A stretch of 64,000 nt of DNA from Arachis hypogaea (lineage: Eukaryota > Streptophyta > Magnoliopsida > Fabales > Fabaceae), in contig NC_092044.1 in the NCBI RefSeq assembly GCF_003086295.3, forward strand, positions 77,276,024 to 77,340,023. The letters run 5' to 3'. Below the pieces are notes generated by a model. It made no database searches, was not told the DNA's origin, and saw only the letters and a program-made list of their open reading frames with translations. This document shows positions 11,989-23,287 of this stretch, in pieces. The translations under genes were made by a program, and so were the position numbers. The stretch's first letter is position 1, and the number at the start of each line of letters is the position of its first letter.

Positions 11989-12025
11989 CCTCCCCACACT
12001 TAAGGCTTTGCACCGTCCTCGGTGC
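11989..12025 (-). promoter_or_regulatory. Second, internal hairpin plus PPT-like site, Athila-like element
   Basis: On the minus strand GCACCG-AGGA-CGGTGC (12025-12010) has a 6-bp stem and the same AGGA loop as at 10569. AAAGCCTTAAGTGTGGGGAG follows. The stem overlaps the last codons of ORF3, and the ORF3 stop lies at 12000-12002. The stem is unrelated in sequence to the LTR-proximal one, while loop and tract are the same. Confidence 0.75.
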
Positions 12026-13244
12026 CATCTATCAGGAACAATGGTGGGCTGGTGGCAGTATCTCCACAGTCGGGACCGTCATGGCTCCCTGTTCTGGTAA
12101 AAGAAGTGGAGTTCAGAGTGCCTGGGTCCTCGTCAGGTCTGTGGTTGCCTGTGAGTAGCTCCTTGAGGTAATTGAAACGGCAGTGGTTGCGGCGCTCTCG
12201 GAGCTTTGCTTTCTTGTCTTGTTGGTCCAACCGCTTCAATATTTGATGCAGCAGCTGACTAATAGATGGTGGAGGAACTACAGCATCCTCTGTGGACTGG
12301 CTGGTAGTGGCAAGTGGTGGCCTGAGATATCTCCCGTAAGGGACGTACTGATCATCCCGTGGAAGTATGGCTTTGGTGTCTCCAGCTCTGTAGGAGACTT
12401 CGGCTGCTGAGACAAGATCAGAGACCAAGGCAGAGAAAGGTAGGTTGCCCGCGATTTGCACGTGTCCCATAGCATTCCGGATATGTCTCGGTAAATTTAG
12501 AGGCTGGTCTGTGAGGATGCACCATAGTAGAACGGCCATGTCTGCGGTGAAGGAGGACTCATGAGTGCTCAGGAAGACGTAATGGGACATAATCTGTGCC
12601 CATACGTGAGCCTCTAAGGTGAGTGCGGAAGCCAAAATTCCCTTAGGACAGGAACGATGGTATCCGAAGATCCATTTGCTGCCAGGTTGAGCGATAACTC
12701 TGAGAATAGCGTCCCAGTCAAAGTTGTATGCCTGGCGCTTGAGTGCGGCTTCTTGAAAAGCATCCAATCCTTCTGGAGAAGGGGGAAGATCTAAGGCTCA
12801 CTGAATGGCTTCTTCTGTAATGGGGACTTGCTTCTGACGTATATAAACAGACTGCAGGGTCGGCAGATGGAAGTTGGAGTAGAACTCATCTACCCAAGAA
12901 AGATTAACATGTCGTGGCTGTCTCTGTAGGAATCCTCAATGTCTTTGTGCAATTTGCGGCTCAACAAAGTCGGCAATACGAGGCGGAAGGATAAGAAGGT
13001 GTTCATTGTTGTAATTTCGAGCTGCCAGAATAGGAAACATCTGCTCACAGTAGCGATTTATAAATTGTGTAGTGTCCTTTGCTGGGAAGACTCTCTCCTT
13101 TTCATCGACCTTTATAATCCTTTTAATTCTTTTTGTTGAGGGCTTGACTGCAGTTGAAGAAGGCTCTGCCACTAATGCTCTTTTTGCTCCTTTCCTTGCT
13201 GTGGATTTGGGGGTAGCTTTCTCTTTCCCTTTCTTGGTGGCCAT
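12000..13244 (-). pseudogene. Third ORF (env-position, plant-transposon-protein-like) of the Athila-like element
   Basis: The start is MATKKGKEKATPKSTARK, a lysine-rich N-terminus. The frame runs 13244-12936, meets a stop after about 102 codons, continues through FYSNFHLPTLQS, meets a second stop near 12797, and stays open from 12767 to 12000 (255 codons). Features include a LSWVDEFYSNFHL stretch, a PLNLPRHIRN segment and a basic coiled-coil-like tail (LLHQILKRLDQQDKKAKLRE). I see no signal peptide or clear membrane segment, so an envelope protein is not supported. The architecture (basic N-terminus, central domain, coiled tail) resembles ORF2 of B and C. The putative plant transposon protein family is the best guess. 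Confidence 0.7.
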
Positions 13245-14687
13245 CCTGAAAGGAAACGAGGAAAGTCATTAGCATACAAGGGTTATAGCAAGGAAAAGAA
13301 TAGGAAAGGTGGTAAGCAATGCACATGTATGGATAATGATGTGAACACAAGGTCATGACTACATGTGGCAAATCAACAATGAAAATATAGCAAGTGCATG
13401 TGAGGAAAATTGAATGCAAGGTGTTTATTGGCATGCTGGCAAAGGGCACGAGTAGCATAGATCAAGCATTCAATGTCCAAATTAGATTACCAAGTCTCTC
13501 AAATTAATAATATGTTTGTAAAAACAATTATATTTAAATAATAAAATAGAGAAGGGTTATGTGAAAAGCAGACATTTAGAGTAGTAGATTTAAAAGAAAT
13601 CCAAAAATAGTGCAAAATGTCATATGAGCGTTTTTACAAACACATAGCATGCATGTTAAATAAGGTATGGATAATATTAATTAGAACATGCAAGTAACCC
13701 TATAAAAATAATATATAATTGTTTAAACAAATCCAAAACAATCCATAAGCAACATGTAAAAATAATGACCCAAATAAAATTCCAACACCAATAGGAGGAA
13801 TAGGAAAATAAAAATAAAACATGGTTAGGGAAAGTAGAAGAGAAAGAAAAAGAAAACATGATAATAAAAAGAAGGATGAAAAAGTGAGGAGGGAAGAAGA
13901 GAGAAGAAGAACCTTGATAATGGTGGTGGAAGAGAGGGGTGGAAGAGAGAAAGAGGGGAGGAAGAAGGAAAAGGGGAGAAAGAAATAAGATTGGGGGGAA
14001 AGAAAAGATAAAACAGGTTGGCAGATTTGAATGAGTTGGGCAGCGCAAACGGCGCGGACGCGTGGGGTACGCGGTCGCGTGGAAAGCCTTTAAGTGAGGT
14101 GACGCGGACGCGTCGGTCACGCGGATGCGTGACGTGATTTGCGCTAGTGGCGCGAGGGCAGCTTCTCGCTCACACAACTCTCTGTTTAAATTGCATTTTG
14201 CCAGAATTTGGGGTGACGCGATCGCGTGGTTGACGCGATCGCGTGGATGGCCAGATGGAATTAACGGCGCAGACGCGTAGGGCACGCATTCGCGTGGCAG
14301 GACTTGTGCAACTAGCACAAGTGCAGCTCAAGTCCAGCTCCACTCTTGGTCATTCACCCTTGTAACGTCGAATTGCAGGGCCACGCGTTTGCGTCGTCGA
14401 CGCGGACGCGTGGGGAGGCCAAATTACAAATGACACGGTTGCGTCATCCACACGATCGCGTGGATCAAATTGTGCCAAAGGCGCGCCTCCAGCCACATTC
14501 CAGCGCAACTCTCTGTCCAATTTTCTTTATTTCCAATGCTCATGCGATGTTGGCGCATCGCGTGCGATTTCTCTTTTTTTTGTTATGCAAATGCAGTATG
14601 CAGATGAGTTGCAAGATATAGGCAGTAGTACGGAGAAGAATTATAGATGAGGGAAGATAAAGAGAAGAATAGGAACGATCATACCGT
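13245..14687 (-). other. Noncoding spacer between pol and ORF3
   Basis: About 1.4 kb includes a purine-rich tract (about 13800-14010 on plus) and the CpG-rich array listed separately. The open frame at 13677-14318 is low-complexity and runs through the array, so it is not taken as a gene. Confidence 0.65.
14045..14475. repeat. Internal CpG-rich palindrome array, Athila-like element
   Basis: About ten units of the form ACGCG-N3-CGCGT (for example GACGCGATCGCGTGG at 14215 and again at 14231) are spread over 430 bp. The same motif type occurs in this element's LTRs but not in the other families. Confidence 0.85.
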
Positions 14688-14705
14688 GGTGGGTTGTCTC
14701 CCACC
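14688..14705 (-). promoter_or_regulatory. Post-pol hairpin GGTGGG-AGACAA-CCCACC
   Basis: A perfect 6-bp stem with loop AGACAA lies about 45 bp downstream of the integrase stop. It is equivalent in place to the GTTGGG-AGGCAA-CCCAAC hairpin after gag in the other families, with one paired substitution (T-A to G-C). Confidence 0.65.
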
Positions 14706-14748
14706 TAGCACTTTGCTTTAACGTCCTTAAGTTGGACGCTTCAGTAGC

Positions 14749-15897
14749 TCAGTTTTCAATTGCGAGTGGATCCTCCAAGAGGAAGATATCTAACTCCTTG
14801 TTTTTCGTCACCTTCTCACCATGGTAGAGCTTCAAATGATGTCCATCAGCCTTGATGAGTTCAGAGCTTGAAGGGTGACTTAGGTGAAAAACTCCGTACG
14901 GCTCAGCCTTCTCGACTCTATATGGACCTTCCCACCTTGATCGCAGCTTGCTTGGCATGAGCCTCAGTCTGGAGTTGTAAAGGAGCACTAAATCCCCAGG
15001 TTGGAACTCCTTCCTCTTGATGTGTTGATCATGTACAACTTTCATTTTTTCCTTGTACAGCCTTGAGTTCTCATAAGCTTCTAGGCGAAGGCTCTCCAAT
15101 TCTTGCAATTGCAACTTCCTTTCAGCTCCGGCTTTCTCAAATCCCATGTTGCACTCCTTTACTGCCCAAAAAGCTTTGTGCTCCACTTCAACTGGAAGAT
15201 GGAAGGCCTTTCCATAGACTAAGCGAAAAGGACTCATCCCAATGGGTGTCTTGTATGCTGTTCTGTATGCCCAGAGTGCATCTTGTAGCCTGGTGATCTA
15301 GTCTCTTCTATGAGTTTTGACTATCTTCTGCAATATGCGCTTTATCTCTCTGTTAGACACCTCAGCTTGCCCATTAGTCTGAGGATGGTAGGCTGTTGCT
15401 ACTTTATGAATGATCCCATGCTTCTTCAGTAATCCTGTTAGTCTCTTGTTACAAAAATGGGTGCCTTGATCGCTCACGATTGCTCGTGGTGATCCAAAGC
15501 GACAAATAATGTGTTTTCTAACAAAGGAAACAACAGTGTTAGCATCATCAGTATGGGTAGGAATTGCTTCCACCCATTTAGAAACATAATCTACAGCTAT
15601 CAGTATATAAAGGTGGCCATTAGAATTTGGAAATGGACTCATGAAGTCAATGCCCCAAACATAAAAAATTTCACAGAAAAGCATAATTTGTTGAGGCATT
15701 TCATCCCTCTGGGATATATTACCAAACCTTTGACATGGGGGACAAGATTTACAAAATTCAACAGCGTTTTTAAAAAGAGTAGGCCACCAGAATCCACAAT
15801 CTAAGATTTTTCTAGCTGTTCTTTGAGGGCCAAAATGTCCTCCACTCTCAGATGAGTGACAGGCCTCTAAAATGGACTGGAATTCTGATTGAGGCAC
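14749..15897 (-). pseudogene. Integrase of the Athila-like element
   Basis: An HHCC-type zinc region is visible (ACHSSESGGHFG, then CKSCPPCQR). The core has the expected D, D, E residues in WGIDFMSPFP, IVSDQGTHF and NGQAEVSNREIK. The C-terminal part (15237-14749) starts [11 protein letters not shown] and ends EDPLAIEN. Integrase inserts element cDNA into host DNA. A TAG at about 15295-15297 replaces the Trp expected before STRLQDAL-like sequence (TGG to TAG), and a TAA at about 15910-15912 separates it from RNase H. Otherwise the frame is continuous. Confidence 0.9.
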
Positions 15898-15912
15898 ACG
15901 CCTTCTAATTAC

Positions 15913-16686
15913 TTAGTCAGCGCCATATCTCCATAAATATGGGTCATCCCATATATAATATTTAGACTCGCTTTTCAGCTTGTCTCTTTGGTGCTTAGTA
16001 AAGTTTGGAGGAAAAGTACGGCTAACTAGATAATTAGCGACAGGTGCATACCAAGGGACTACCTCAGATACTGCTTGTAGGTTATCAAATGGAAAATTAT
16101 CAGCTATAGGAGTGGAGTCATCTTTAATGTGCTCAAGGCGAGTCAAGTGGTCTGCCACTAGATTCTGGTTAACACTCCTATCCTTTATTTCTAAATCAAA
16201 TTCTTGTAGTAGCAGTATCCAACGTATAAGCCTTGGTTTGGATTCCTTTTTAGCTAATAAATACTGTAGAGCTGCGTGGTCTGAATACACTACTACCTTA
16301 GCACCAAGTAAATAGGCTCGGAATTTATCCAGAGCAAAAACAATAGCAAGAAGCTCTTTTTCAGTAGTAGTGTAGTTAGACTGAGCAGTGTCTAAAGTCT
16401 TAGACGCATAAGCAATGACAAAAGGATCTTTACCTTCACGTTGAGCCAATGCTGCTCCTACTGCATGGTTGGAAGCATCGCACATGATTTCGAATGGCTG
16501 GCTCCAGTCAGGTCCTCTCACAATTGGAGCTTGAGTCAGGGCAGTCTTCAGCTTATTAAACGCTTGTTTGCAATCCTCGCTGAACCCGAACTCGATATCT
16601 TTCTGTAGTAACCTGGATAGGGGAAGTGCTACCTTACTAAAGTCCTTAATGAATCTTCGGTAAAAACCTGCATGGCCATGGAACAA
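15913..16686 (-). pseudogene. RNase H domain of the Athila-like element
   Basis: Acidic catalytic positions are visible in [31 protein letters not shown] and [18 protein letters not shown] sequence ([20 protein letters not shown]) is typical of the family. The upstream [17 protein letters not shown] segment is the RT connection region. A frameshift near 16680 separates it from the reverse transcriptase frame. It degrades the RNA strand of the RNA-DNA hybrid during reverse transcription. Confidence 0.92.
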
Positions 16687-17743
16687 AATGGACTTCCCTC
16701 ATAGAGGAGGGGTAAGGCAAACTAGAAATAACATCCACCTTTGCTGGATCTACAGAAATGCCAGTATTAGACACAACATGTCCTAGTACAATTCCTTGTC
16801 TTACCATAAAATGACATTTTTCAAAATTCAATACAAGGTTTGTACTGACACATCTATCTAGTACTCTAGATAAACTATCCAAGCAAAGGCTAAAGGAATC
16901 ACCATAAACGCTAAAATCATCCATAAAAACCTCCATACAGTCCTCAAGAAGGTCAAAGAAAAGACTCATCATGCACCTTTGGAAAGTAGTTGGTGCATTG
17001 CACAAGTCAAAGGGCATTCTCTTATAGGCATAAGTCCCAAAAGGACATGTAAAAGTAGTCTTTTCCTGATCTTCAGGGGCTATATGAATCTGGAAATAGC
17101 TTGTGTAACCATCTAAAAAGCAATAATGTGATTTACCTGACAGGCGATCCAGCATTTGATCAATGAATGGAAGAGGGTAGTGATCCTTACGAGTGGCTTG
17201 ATTAAGATACCTATAATCAATGCAGACCTTCCAGGCGTTCTGTACTCTGGTCACTATGAGCTCTCCTTGCTCATTCTTTACTGTAGTGACTCCAGACTTC
17301 TTGGGCACCACTTGTACTGGGCTCACCCATTCACTGTCTGATATGGGGTAGATAATATCTGCCTCTAATAGTCTGGTCACTTCCTTCTTGACAACCTTTA
17401 AGATAGTGGGGTTCAGTCTTCTTTGGGGTTGATGAACTGGTCTTGCTCCTTCTTCTAAAAAGATTTTGTGCTCACAAACTTGAGGGTCGATGCCTACTAT
17501 GTCTGCCAAACTCCACCCAATTGCTTTCTTGTGCCTCCTCAGCACACTAAGTAACTGCCCTTCCTGTTGAGAAGTGAGGTCCCGTGCAGTGATAACTGGA
17601 AACTTCTGCTTGTCCTCGAGGTAAGCATGTTTGAGGTGTGGAGGGAGGGGTTTCAATTCTAACTTATGTTCATGGTCAGGCTCTAGATTGTCTGGAGCTG
17701 GTGGCAGTGGTAGAGTACTTTCATTGTCCTCAGAATTTCCCAC
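16646..17743 (-). pseudogene. Reverse transcriptase of the Athila-like element
   Basis: Conserved blocks in order are PVQVVPKKSG, VCIDYRYLNQATRKDHYPLP, HYCFLDGYTSYFQI, KRMPFDLCNAPTTFQRCM and the catalytic VFMDDFSVYG (DD pair present). In MPFDLCNAP an Asp stands where most relatives have Gly, a possible damaging change. The frame shifts into the RNase H frame near 16680 and out of the protease frame near 17950. It copies the element RNA into DNA. Confidence 0.93.
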
Positions 17744-17892
17744 ACTCGGACATTGTCTTATGTACTTCTCTTCAAACTTCTCCTGGTGAACTTCAGCTAC
17801 GGTTTCATCTATGATGTCGCACTGGAGGATAGAATGATCTTCTGGAGGGTTCTTTATAACTCCAATCAGATTGAAGCTTACTACTCGGCTGT

Positions 17893-18459
17893 CTATTTCA
17901 AAAGAGTATGTTCCTGCAAAAGCACTAATTTGAACTTCGAGGTCTTCAAGAAAGGTCTTCCGAGTAGGATTGATGATGGCTTCTCTGAGTCATTTTGGGG
18001 CATCTCCAGGATGTAAAAATCAATGGGGAAGGTGAGACCTTTAATACCCACTAATACATCTTCAGCAACTCCAGCCACTATAATAATACTTTTATCTGCT
18101 AACACAAAACGAGCTGCTGACCTTTTTAAGGGAGGGAGTCTCAAAATATCATATACAGACAAAGGCATTATACTAACACACGCTCCTAAATCACACATGC
18201 AGTCAGAAAATATCACACCTCCAATGGTACATTTAACCATGCATGGGCCTGGGTCACTACATTTTTCAGGTATATTTCCCATTAATGCAGATATAGAACT
18301 ACCTAAAGGAATAGTTTCTAATTCATTAATTTTGTCTTTATGTATGCATAAATCCTTTAGAAACTTTGCGTATTTAGGTACCTGTTGAATAACATAAAAA
18401 AAGGGAACAGTTACCTCAACCTTTTTGAATATTTCTATCATTTTGGGATCAGGTTCCAA
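17893..18459 (-). pseudogene. Retropepsin-like aspartic protease of the Athila-like element
   Basis: The active-site motif is CDLGACVSIMPLSVYD, and the family hallmark SILLGRPFLKTSK follows about 95 residues later. The preceding FKKVEVTVPFFYVIQQVPKYAKFLKDLC is the usual linker upstream of Athila protease. It is in frame with gag apart from the stop at 18460-18462. A frameshift around 17945-17960 disconnects it from RT. It cleaves the gag-pol polyprotein. Confidence 0.88.
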
Positions 18460-20262
18460 CTACTTCCTGGGCTTTCTTGCAAGTTGTAGAAATGGAATAG
18501 GAATGCCGTTCTCTACAGTGTCTGTGCCCTTTGGTGCTTCTTCCTGTGATTTAGCGTCTTCTTCCTCAGCCATGTCCTGTATACCCTTTTCTTCCTCAAC
18601 ATCTTCTATTTCCACTGCCTCTTCGACTGAGGCGTGTTCAGGTAGGTTTGGCTCTTCCTGATTCCTCTCTTGCAATGTGGTTCCAGACCTCAGGGTAATG
18701 GCATTAATGCCACCCTTTGGATTGGGTAATGGTTGAGAGGGGAGCCCACCAGAGCTTGAGGACTGGTTGTTGGAGTTGTTCAGTGATCCAATCTGTGAGA
18801 CAAGGGCTTGCAAAGTAGAATTTAGACCATTCAGATTAGCAGTAAAGTTGTTTTCCATGGCCTGTTGCCTTCGATCAATAGATTGTAGTAACTCATCATT
18901 AGGAGATGAAGAGGGATAAGTGATCTGAGAGGTCTGCTGAGATACTTGATGCTGTCTTAGATGAGGTGCTCTGTAGGCCTGATTCTGATTCTACTGCCTG
19001 AAGTTATTATTGTTATTCCACCTCTGATTTCCATTATTATCTCTGCCTCCTCTATTATGATTGTCCCTCCAACCCTGGTTAGAATTATCTCTCCAACCTT
19101 GGTTAGAGTTATCCTGCCATCTATGGTTATAGCTGCCACCTTGATTGTACCCTTGATTGGGGCGATCATAGAAGTTATGAGTGGCTGCTACAGTGCGGTC
19201 TTCCGGTTAGAGTTGCGGACACTCATCAGTGTAATGACTGTAATCTACACAGATTCCACATACTCTTTGTGGAACCAACTACTGGCTGTGCTGTGGTGGA
19301 GAAGGCTGAACTTGCTGAGCCTGTTGTTGACTTAGCTGCATCTGCTTCAGCAAGTTAGTCATTTCACATAAGCTCTGAGCTATAGTAGCAGTCTCTTTGC
19401 TAGTGGATACCTCTGCAACAGCTCTTGACCGACTTTGTTTCTGCCTGTAATTCCTAGTAGATTGAGCTAAGTCACTGATCAATTGCCATGCTTCTTCCGT
19501 AGTCTTGTACTTTTTCATAGACCAATTGCTAGCACCTTCCAATGTGGTCCTATCTTGAGATTTCATGCCCTGTGTAATGTAGCCGAGCAACACTATCTTG
19601 TCAATCATATGGTGGGGACATGCTTCTAGAAGATTATTGAAGCATTCCAAGTATTCATAGAGAGTCTCAGATTCATCCTGAACGATCATGGACATGTCTT
19701 TCCTCAGTTTATCGGCAACCTTAGCTGGAAAGAATTTCTCCAAAAATTCTCTTCTAAGCGTATCCCAGTTGGAAACAGTTGTTCCTGGTTGAGTGTAGTA
19801 CCACTCTCTTGCCTTTTTCTCAAGAGAGAATGGGAAGGCTTTTAACAGAATGGAAGTTTTATCAGTGCCATCATGCTTAACAGTAGAATAAGCAGTCTGA
19901 AAATTCCTAAGGTGCATGATAGGATCTTGAGCAGGTAAGCCATGAAACTTGGGCATCAAGTTGAGTAGTGAAGACTTTATTTCAAAATCCACAGCCACTA
20001 TTGGGTGGTGTGCCTGGAATGGTTGTAGTGTAAAATCAGGGGCTCCTTCCTCCTGGATAGTGACTCTCCTAGGTACTGCCATGTCACCTGCACGTAAATC
20101 AACTGGATCAGTAGAGAGGGAGCTTGTTTTTTCCTTAGATGACATTTCAGGTTCGTCCTCAGAGAGGACTCGCCGACGTCGAGCTTGCCTTATACATGAA
20201 ATAGTTCTTTCAATCTCAGGGTCAAATACTGGCAAGCTTGGATCAGGAAGTGAACGCATCAT
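18460..20262 (-). pseudogene. Gag of the Athila-like element
   Basis: The start is MMRSLPDPSLPVFDPEIERT. The retrotransposon gag core is at roughly residues 140-230 (AFPFSLEKKAREWYYTQPG, FLEKFFPAKVADKLRKDM). A CCHC zinc knuckle, CGICVDYSHYTDEC, lies near 19217-19262, followed by Asn/Gly/Arg-rich repeats (GWRDNSNQ type). The frame is continuous into protease but carries stops at 19279-19281 (TAG), 19207-19209 (TAA), 18991-18993 (TAG) and 18460-18462 (TAG). The TAGs fit Gln CAG to TAG changes. Gag forms the particle and binds element RNA. Confidence 0.9.
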
Positions 20263-20357
20263 TTAACGAACGAAACGTACAGCTCATAGTGACAAAATAA
20301 AAAGAAGAAATTGCAATTAAATAAATGCCAATCAATAAATTAGCACACTGTTGCAAC

Positions 20358-20374
20358 TCCCCGGCAACGGTGCC
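20358..20374 (-). other. Primer binding site of the Athila-like element
   Basis: The minus strand TGGCACCGTTGCCGGGG matches the tRNA-Asp PBS with one change. It lies 6 bp inside the 5' LTR. Confidence 0.88.
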
Positions 20375-20380
20375 AAAAAT

Positions 20381-21864
20381 TGATGTGGCGGAAATTGGCG
20401 AGTTAAGAAATTATTAATAGAAATACGTTGCAAGTACAGTTCTTAACCAGCCGAAAATCTGCTTATCAATTTAGAAGGGTTGTCACAATATTGAAATTAA
20501 ATTACTGGAGTATGAATCCCAGGTCGTCTCCCAACGAGTTGCAGAAAGATGTGCTATTTTATCAATCAGGTGTTTTCAAAAATGGTTGAGTTGGTAAACA
20601 GGAAATTAATTTAGAGAATTTAATTAATTTTAAATAAAAGTCTTGACTGGGAGTAGATTAGTTGGAAACCCTATACTTGATGAAGTACTCTCAAGATTAA
20701 TTAATAATTGGGAGTTACTCTACTTAGTTATCCCTTACTAGGTAAAGGAAAGTCAAGCAAGCTAGAAAGCTGTTTCTAGTCACAAGTCCTAATCCTTCCC
20801 AACCTCTCCCTTGGGAAGGATTAGTGTTAATGATTAGAGGGTGATCCAACCATAAATCCAATTATAATTTCTCTCTTGAGTGATTCAACTCAAGGTTTCC
20901 TTTCAATCATCTCCCAATCAAGTTATAGAACTACTCACTCATCATAATTATAAACTTCACAGAATTAATGGGGAAAATAAAAGAAGACATAATAAATAAT
21001 AATGAAAGGGATTAATTGAAAATAAAAATAGTCTATATTAATAACTTGTGAAAATAATCCAATGTTAACTTTGGAGGAATTAAGAATATGGAAAAATAAA
21101 TGAAAAGTAAATAACAGACTATAGTAACTGGCACCGGAGGTAGACTCTTCTCAAAAGCTAAAGCCAAAACCTTCAAAATCCTAATTATAAATGTTCAAGT
21201 GCGTAAACCTAGGGGAGGAGTAAATTCATATCTAAAAACTAAAAATTATGCGGAATGAATGTTGTTCCCTGTCTCTGCATGTTCCCTGGCTCTAATCTGT
21301 GTTTCTGGGCTAAAAACTGGGTTGAAATCCGGCCCAGAAACTCTGCCAGCGACTTCTGAAATTCTGCAAATCGCGCACGTCGCGCGGCCGCATCGTCCAC
21401 GCGTTAGCGTCACTCAGCATTTCACGTACCACGCGTGCACGTCGTCCACGCATTCGCGTCGTTCATGCAGCTTCCAATCCGCGCGGTCGCGTCAGGCACG
21501 CGAGCGCGTCATGGTAATTCCTTCTATTTCACGCGGCCGCGTGAGCAATGTGACCGCGTGACTTCTCGCTGGTCATCTCCTCAATTCCTTGTGTTCCTTC
21601 CATTTTTGCATGCTTCTTCTTCATTCCTTACGCCATTCCTGCTCTATGAAGCCTGAAACACTTAACATATAGATCACGGCATCGAATGGTACGAAGGAAG
21701 ATAAAAATATACAACTAAAAGGTCCTTAGGAAGCAAGTTGTTAATCATAGGATATTTTTAGGAAAGAATTGTAAATACATGCAAATCATATGAATAAGTG
21801 GGTGAAAAGCTTGATAAAACCACTCAATAAAACACAATATAAACCATAAAATAGTGGTTTATCA
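20381..21864 (-). repeat. 5' LTR of the Athila-like element
   Basis: It is 1484 bp, paired with 9074-10549. The start on plus is TGATGTGGCGG and the end on plus is GTGGTTTATCA. Scattered substitutions and small indels separate the two LTRs (several percent by eye). Confidence 0.92.
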
Positions 21865-21869
21865 CCACT
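21865..21869. repeat. Target site duplication CCACT, right copy
   Basis: It matches 9069-9073. Element A LTR L1 resumes at 21870. Confidence 0.9.
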
Positions 21870-22063
21870 CTAACCCATGCCATCAAGTGCCAATCCGGAT
21901 CAACTTATTCAAGGCCAAATCCAAGTCAACCCATTTCATTAAAGCCCCAAAGCAAGCAAAGCCCATTGACATGACTCAAAGGCACAAGAAATAGTTAGAT
22001 TAGGAATTTCATTTAAATTGTAATTTGTTTTCAATTTTAATTTCATTTTCATTTTGTAAAGCC

Positions 22064-22071
22064 TATATAAA
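22064..22071 (+). promoter_or_regulatory. TATA box of LTR L1
   Basis: TATATAAA lies in GCCTATATAAAGGC, also present in L2 at 48504-48511. It is the likely RNA polymerase II promoter of element A. Confidence 0.7.
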
Positions 22072-22710
22072 GGCATCAGTCTCATTTCATTAGGAGGGGG
22101 GAGGCTGGCTCTGCTAGAGAGCAGTAGGAGTAGGAGTAGGAATAGAATAGAAAGTTCTATTTGAAACACTTTAATTTTTCTGCATCTTTACAATTCAGTG
22201 TTGCAATTCACTTTAGCTTATGCAATTTCAGTTTCTGCTAATCTTCTTCTGCACGTTTTCCTTTCTGAAATTTTACATGAGTTTGTTGTGAGCTTGATTT
22301 ACATTTCAAAGCAATTTAAATTTCCCTGCACCTCAATTCCCTTTTCTATTGATGCAATTTACTTTCTTTGTAATTTAAGATTCTGTCACTTGTTCCAAGC
22401 TTTGATTTACTGCCTTTTTAATTTCCAGCACCCAATCCCCTTTACATTTACCGCAATTTACATTTCTTGTCATCTAAGCTTCTGCAATTTACATTCTGCA
22501 ATCTAAATTTCCTGTAATTTACATTCTATTGCTTCAATTTCATCCAATTCACCAATGTTAGCTTGACTAGACTGATTACTCACTAAAGTTGCTTGATCCA
22601 TCAATCCCTGTGGGATCGACCTCACTCTTGTGAGTTATTACTACTTGATACGACCCGGTACACTTGCCAGTGAGTTTGTGTGGAATTTTAATTTCCACCA
22701 ATCAAGTTTT

Positions 22711-22728
22711 TGGCGCCGTTGCCAAGGA
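22711..22728 (+). other. Primer binding site of element A
   Basis: TGGCGCCGTTGCCAAGGA is two changes away from the tRNA-Asp consensus, 6 bp after LTR L1. Confidence 0.88.
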
Positions 22729-22902
22729 TTGATATAGATTGACAATGATTAAGTGGGTGAGAAGTCTAGATTAAGCATTTTCTTTGTTTTTGCTTTCTGT
22801 TTCAAGTTGACACCATGGTGTTTGAGTTATTGCCTCACTAAGAAATTCTTCTCTGTGACATGAATTTCAATTTTCATTGATGATGTGTTTTATAAAATTC
22901 AA

Positions 22903-23287
22903 ATGGAGTTCAACTCATCTGGTGACTAAACAAATTTTATGGGATATTACCCACCATCACAAATCTCTAATGGTGGCTGGAAATATCACCAAGAAATTAT
23001 AGATCCTGAGCACTCAAATCCATGGAGATATGCTTCAGAACCACAAGATGAGCCAGAGAGTCTTATGGGATACTTCCCACCATCACAAAATGATTCAAGT
23101 CATTATTCTAATGGTGGCTGGGAGTATCACCAAGAAATTGCAAATTCTGAGCACTCCAATCCATGGAGATTTGCTCCAGAGCCACAAATTAATCAAACAA
23201 AGCACATGAGATACTGTCCAGAACCACAAAATGACTTATATCATTATCCTCATGGTATCTGTGCATATCAACAAGAGTATGAACAAT
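22903..23287 (+). pseudogene. Element A ORF, N-terminal part (tandem repeats)
   Basis: From ATG 22903 the frame hits a stop at codon 9 and reopens at 22939. The protein shows tandem repeats of about 42 residues with the words GYFPPSQND, NGGWEYHQEI, SEHSNPWRFAPEPQ. It is rich in Asn, Gln, Pro and aromatic residues. The frame runs exactly across the B insertion (a codon starts at 23287) into 44014. I do not recognise a domain. By position it is the gag-like ORF of this non-autonomous family. Confidence 0.65.
23283..23287. repeat. Target site duplication ACAAT, left copy (element B)
   Basis: It matches 44009-44013. Confidence 0.9.

Larger units (their letters stand above)
9074..21864 (-). mobile_element. 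Complete Athila-like Ty3/gypsy retrotransposon
   Basis: It is a full-length minus-strand element of 12,791 bp, with LTRs at 9074-10549 (3') and 20381-21864 (5'), a 5-bp target duplication CCACT and a tRNA-Asp PBS. Coding order is gag with a zinc knuckle, aspartic protease, reverse transcriptase, RNase H, integrase, then a third ORF. The first region (gag-protease) reads in one frame apart from nonsense codons; pol carries frameshifts as well. It is the only element here with pol, so relatives of it are candidate helpers for B, C, D and 1. Several percent LTR divergence by eye suggests it is not recent. Confidence 0.95.
7908..22704 (+). repeat. LTR L1 of element A, split by the Athila-like element
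   Basis: The two halves, 7908-9073 and 21870-22704 (2001 bp together), align with L2 (47128-49142, 2015 bp). The LTR starts TGATGACATG and ends in CA before a PBS. A canonical TATATAAA box lies at 22064-22071. The U3 part holds many CATGCATG (RY) motifs and GTTCACT/AGTGAAC inverted repeats. It is both the 3' LTR of the left remnant and the 5' LTR of the main copy. Confidence 0.9.

Noticed and set aside
12000..13244. Envelope protein call for the third ORF of the Athila-like element
   Set aside because: No signal peptide, transmembrane segment or furin-like site is visible. The sequence is charged, with a coiled-coil-like tail.
13677..14318. Open frame of 213 codons
   Set aside because: It runs through the CpG palindrome array and a purine/pyrimidine-biased tract. 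It has no domain and lies in the pol-ORF3 spacer.
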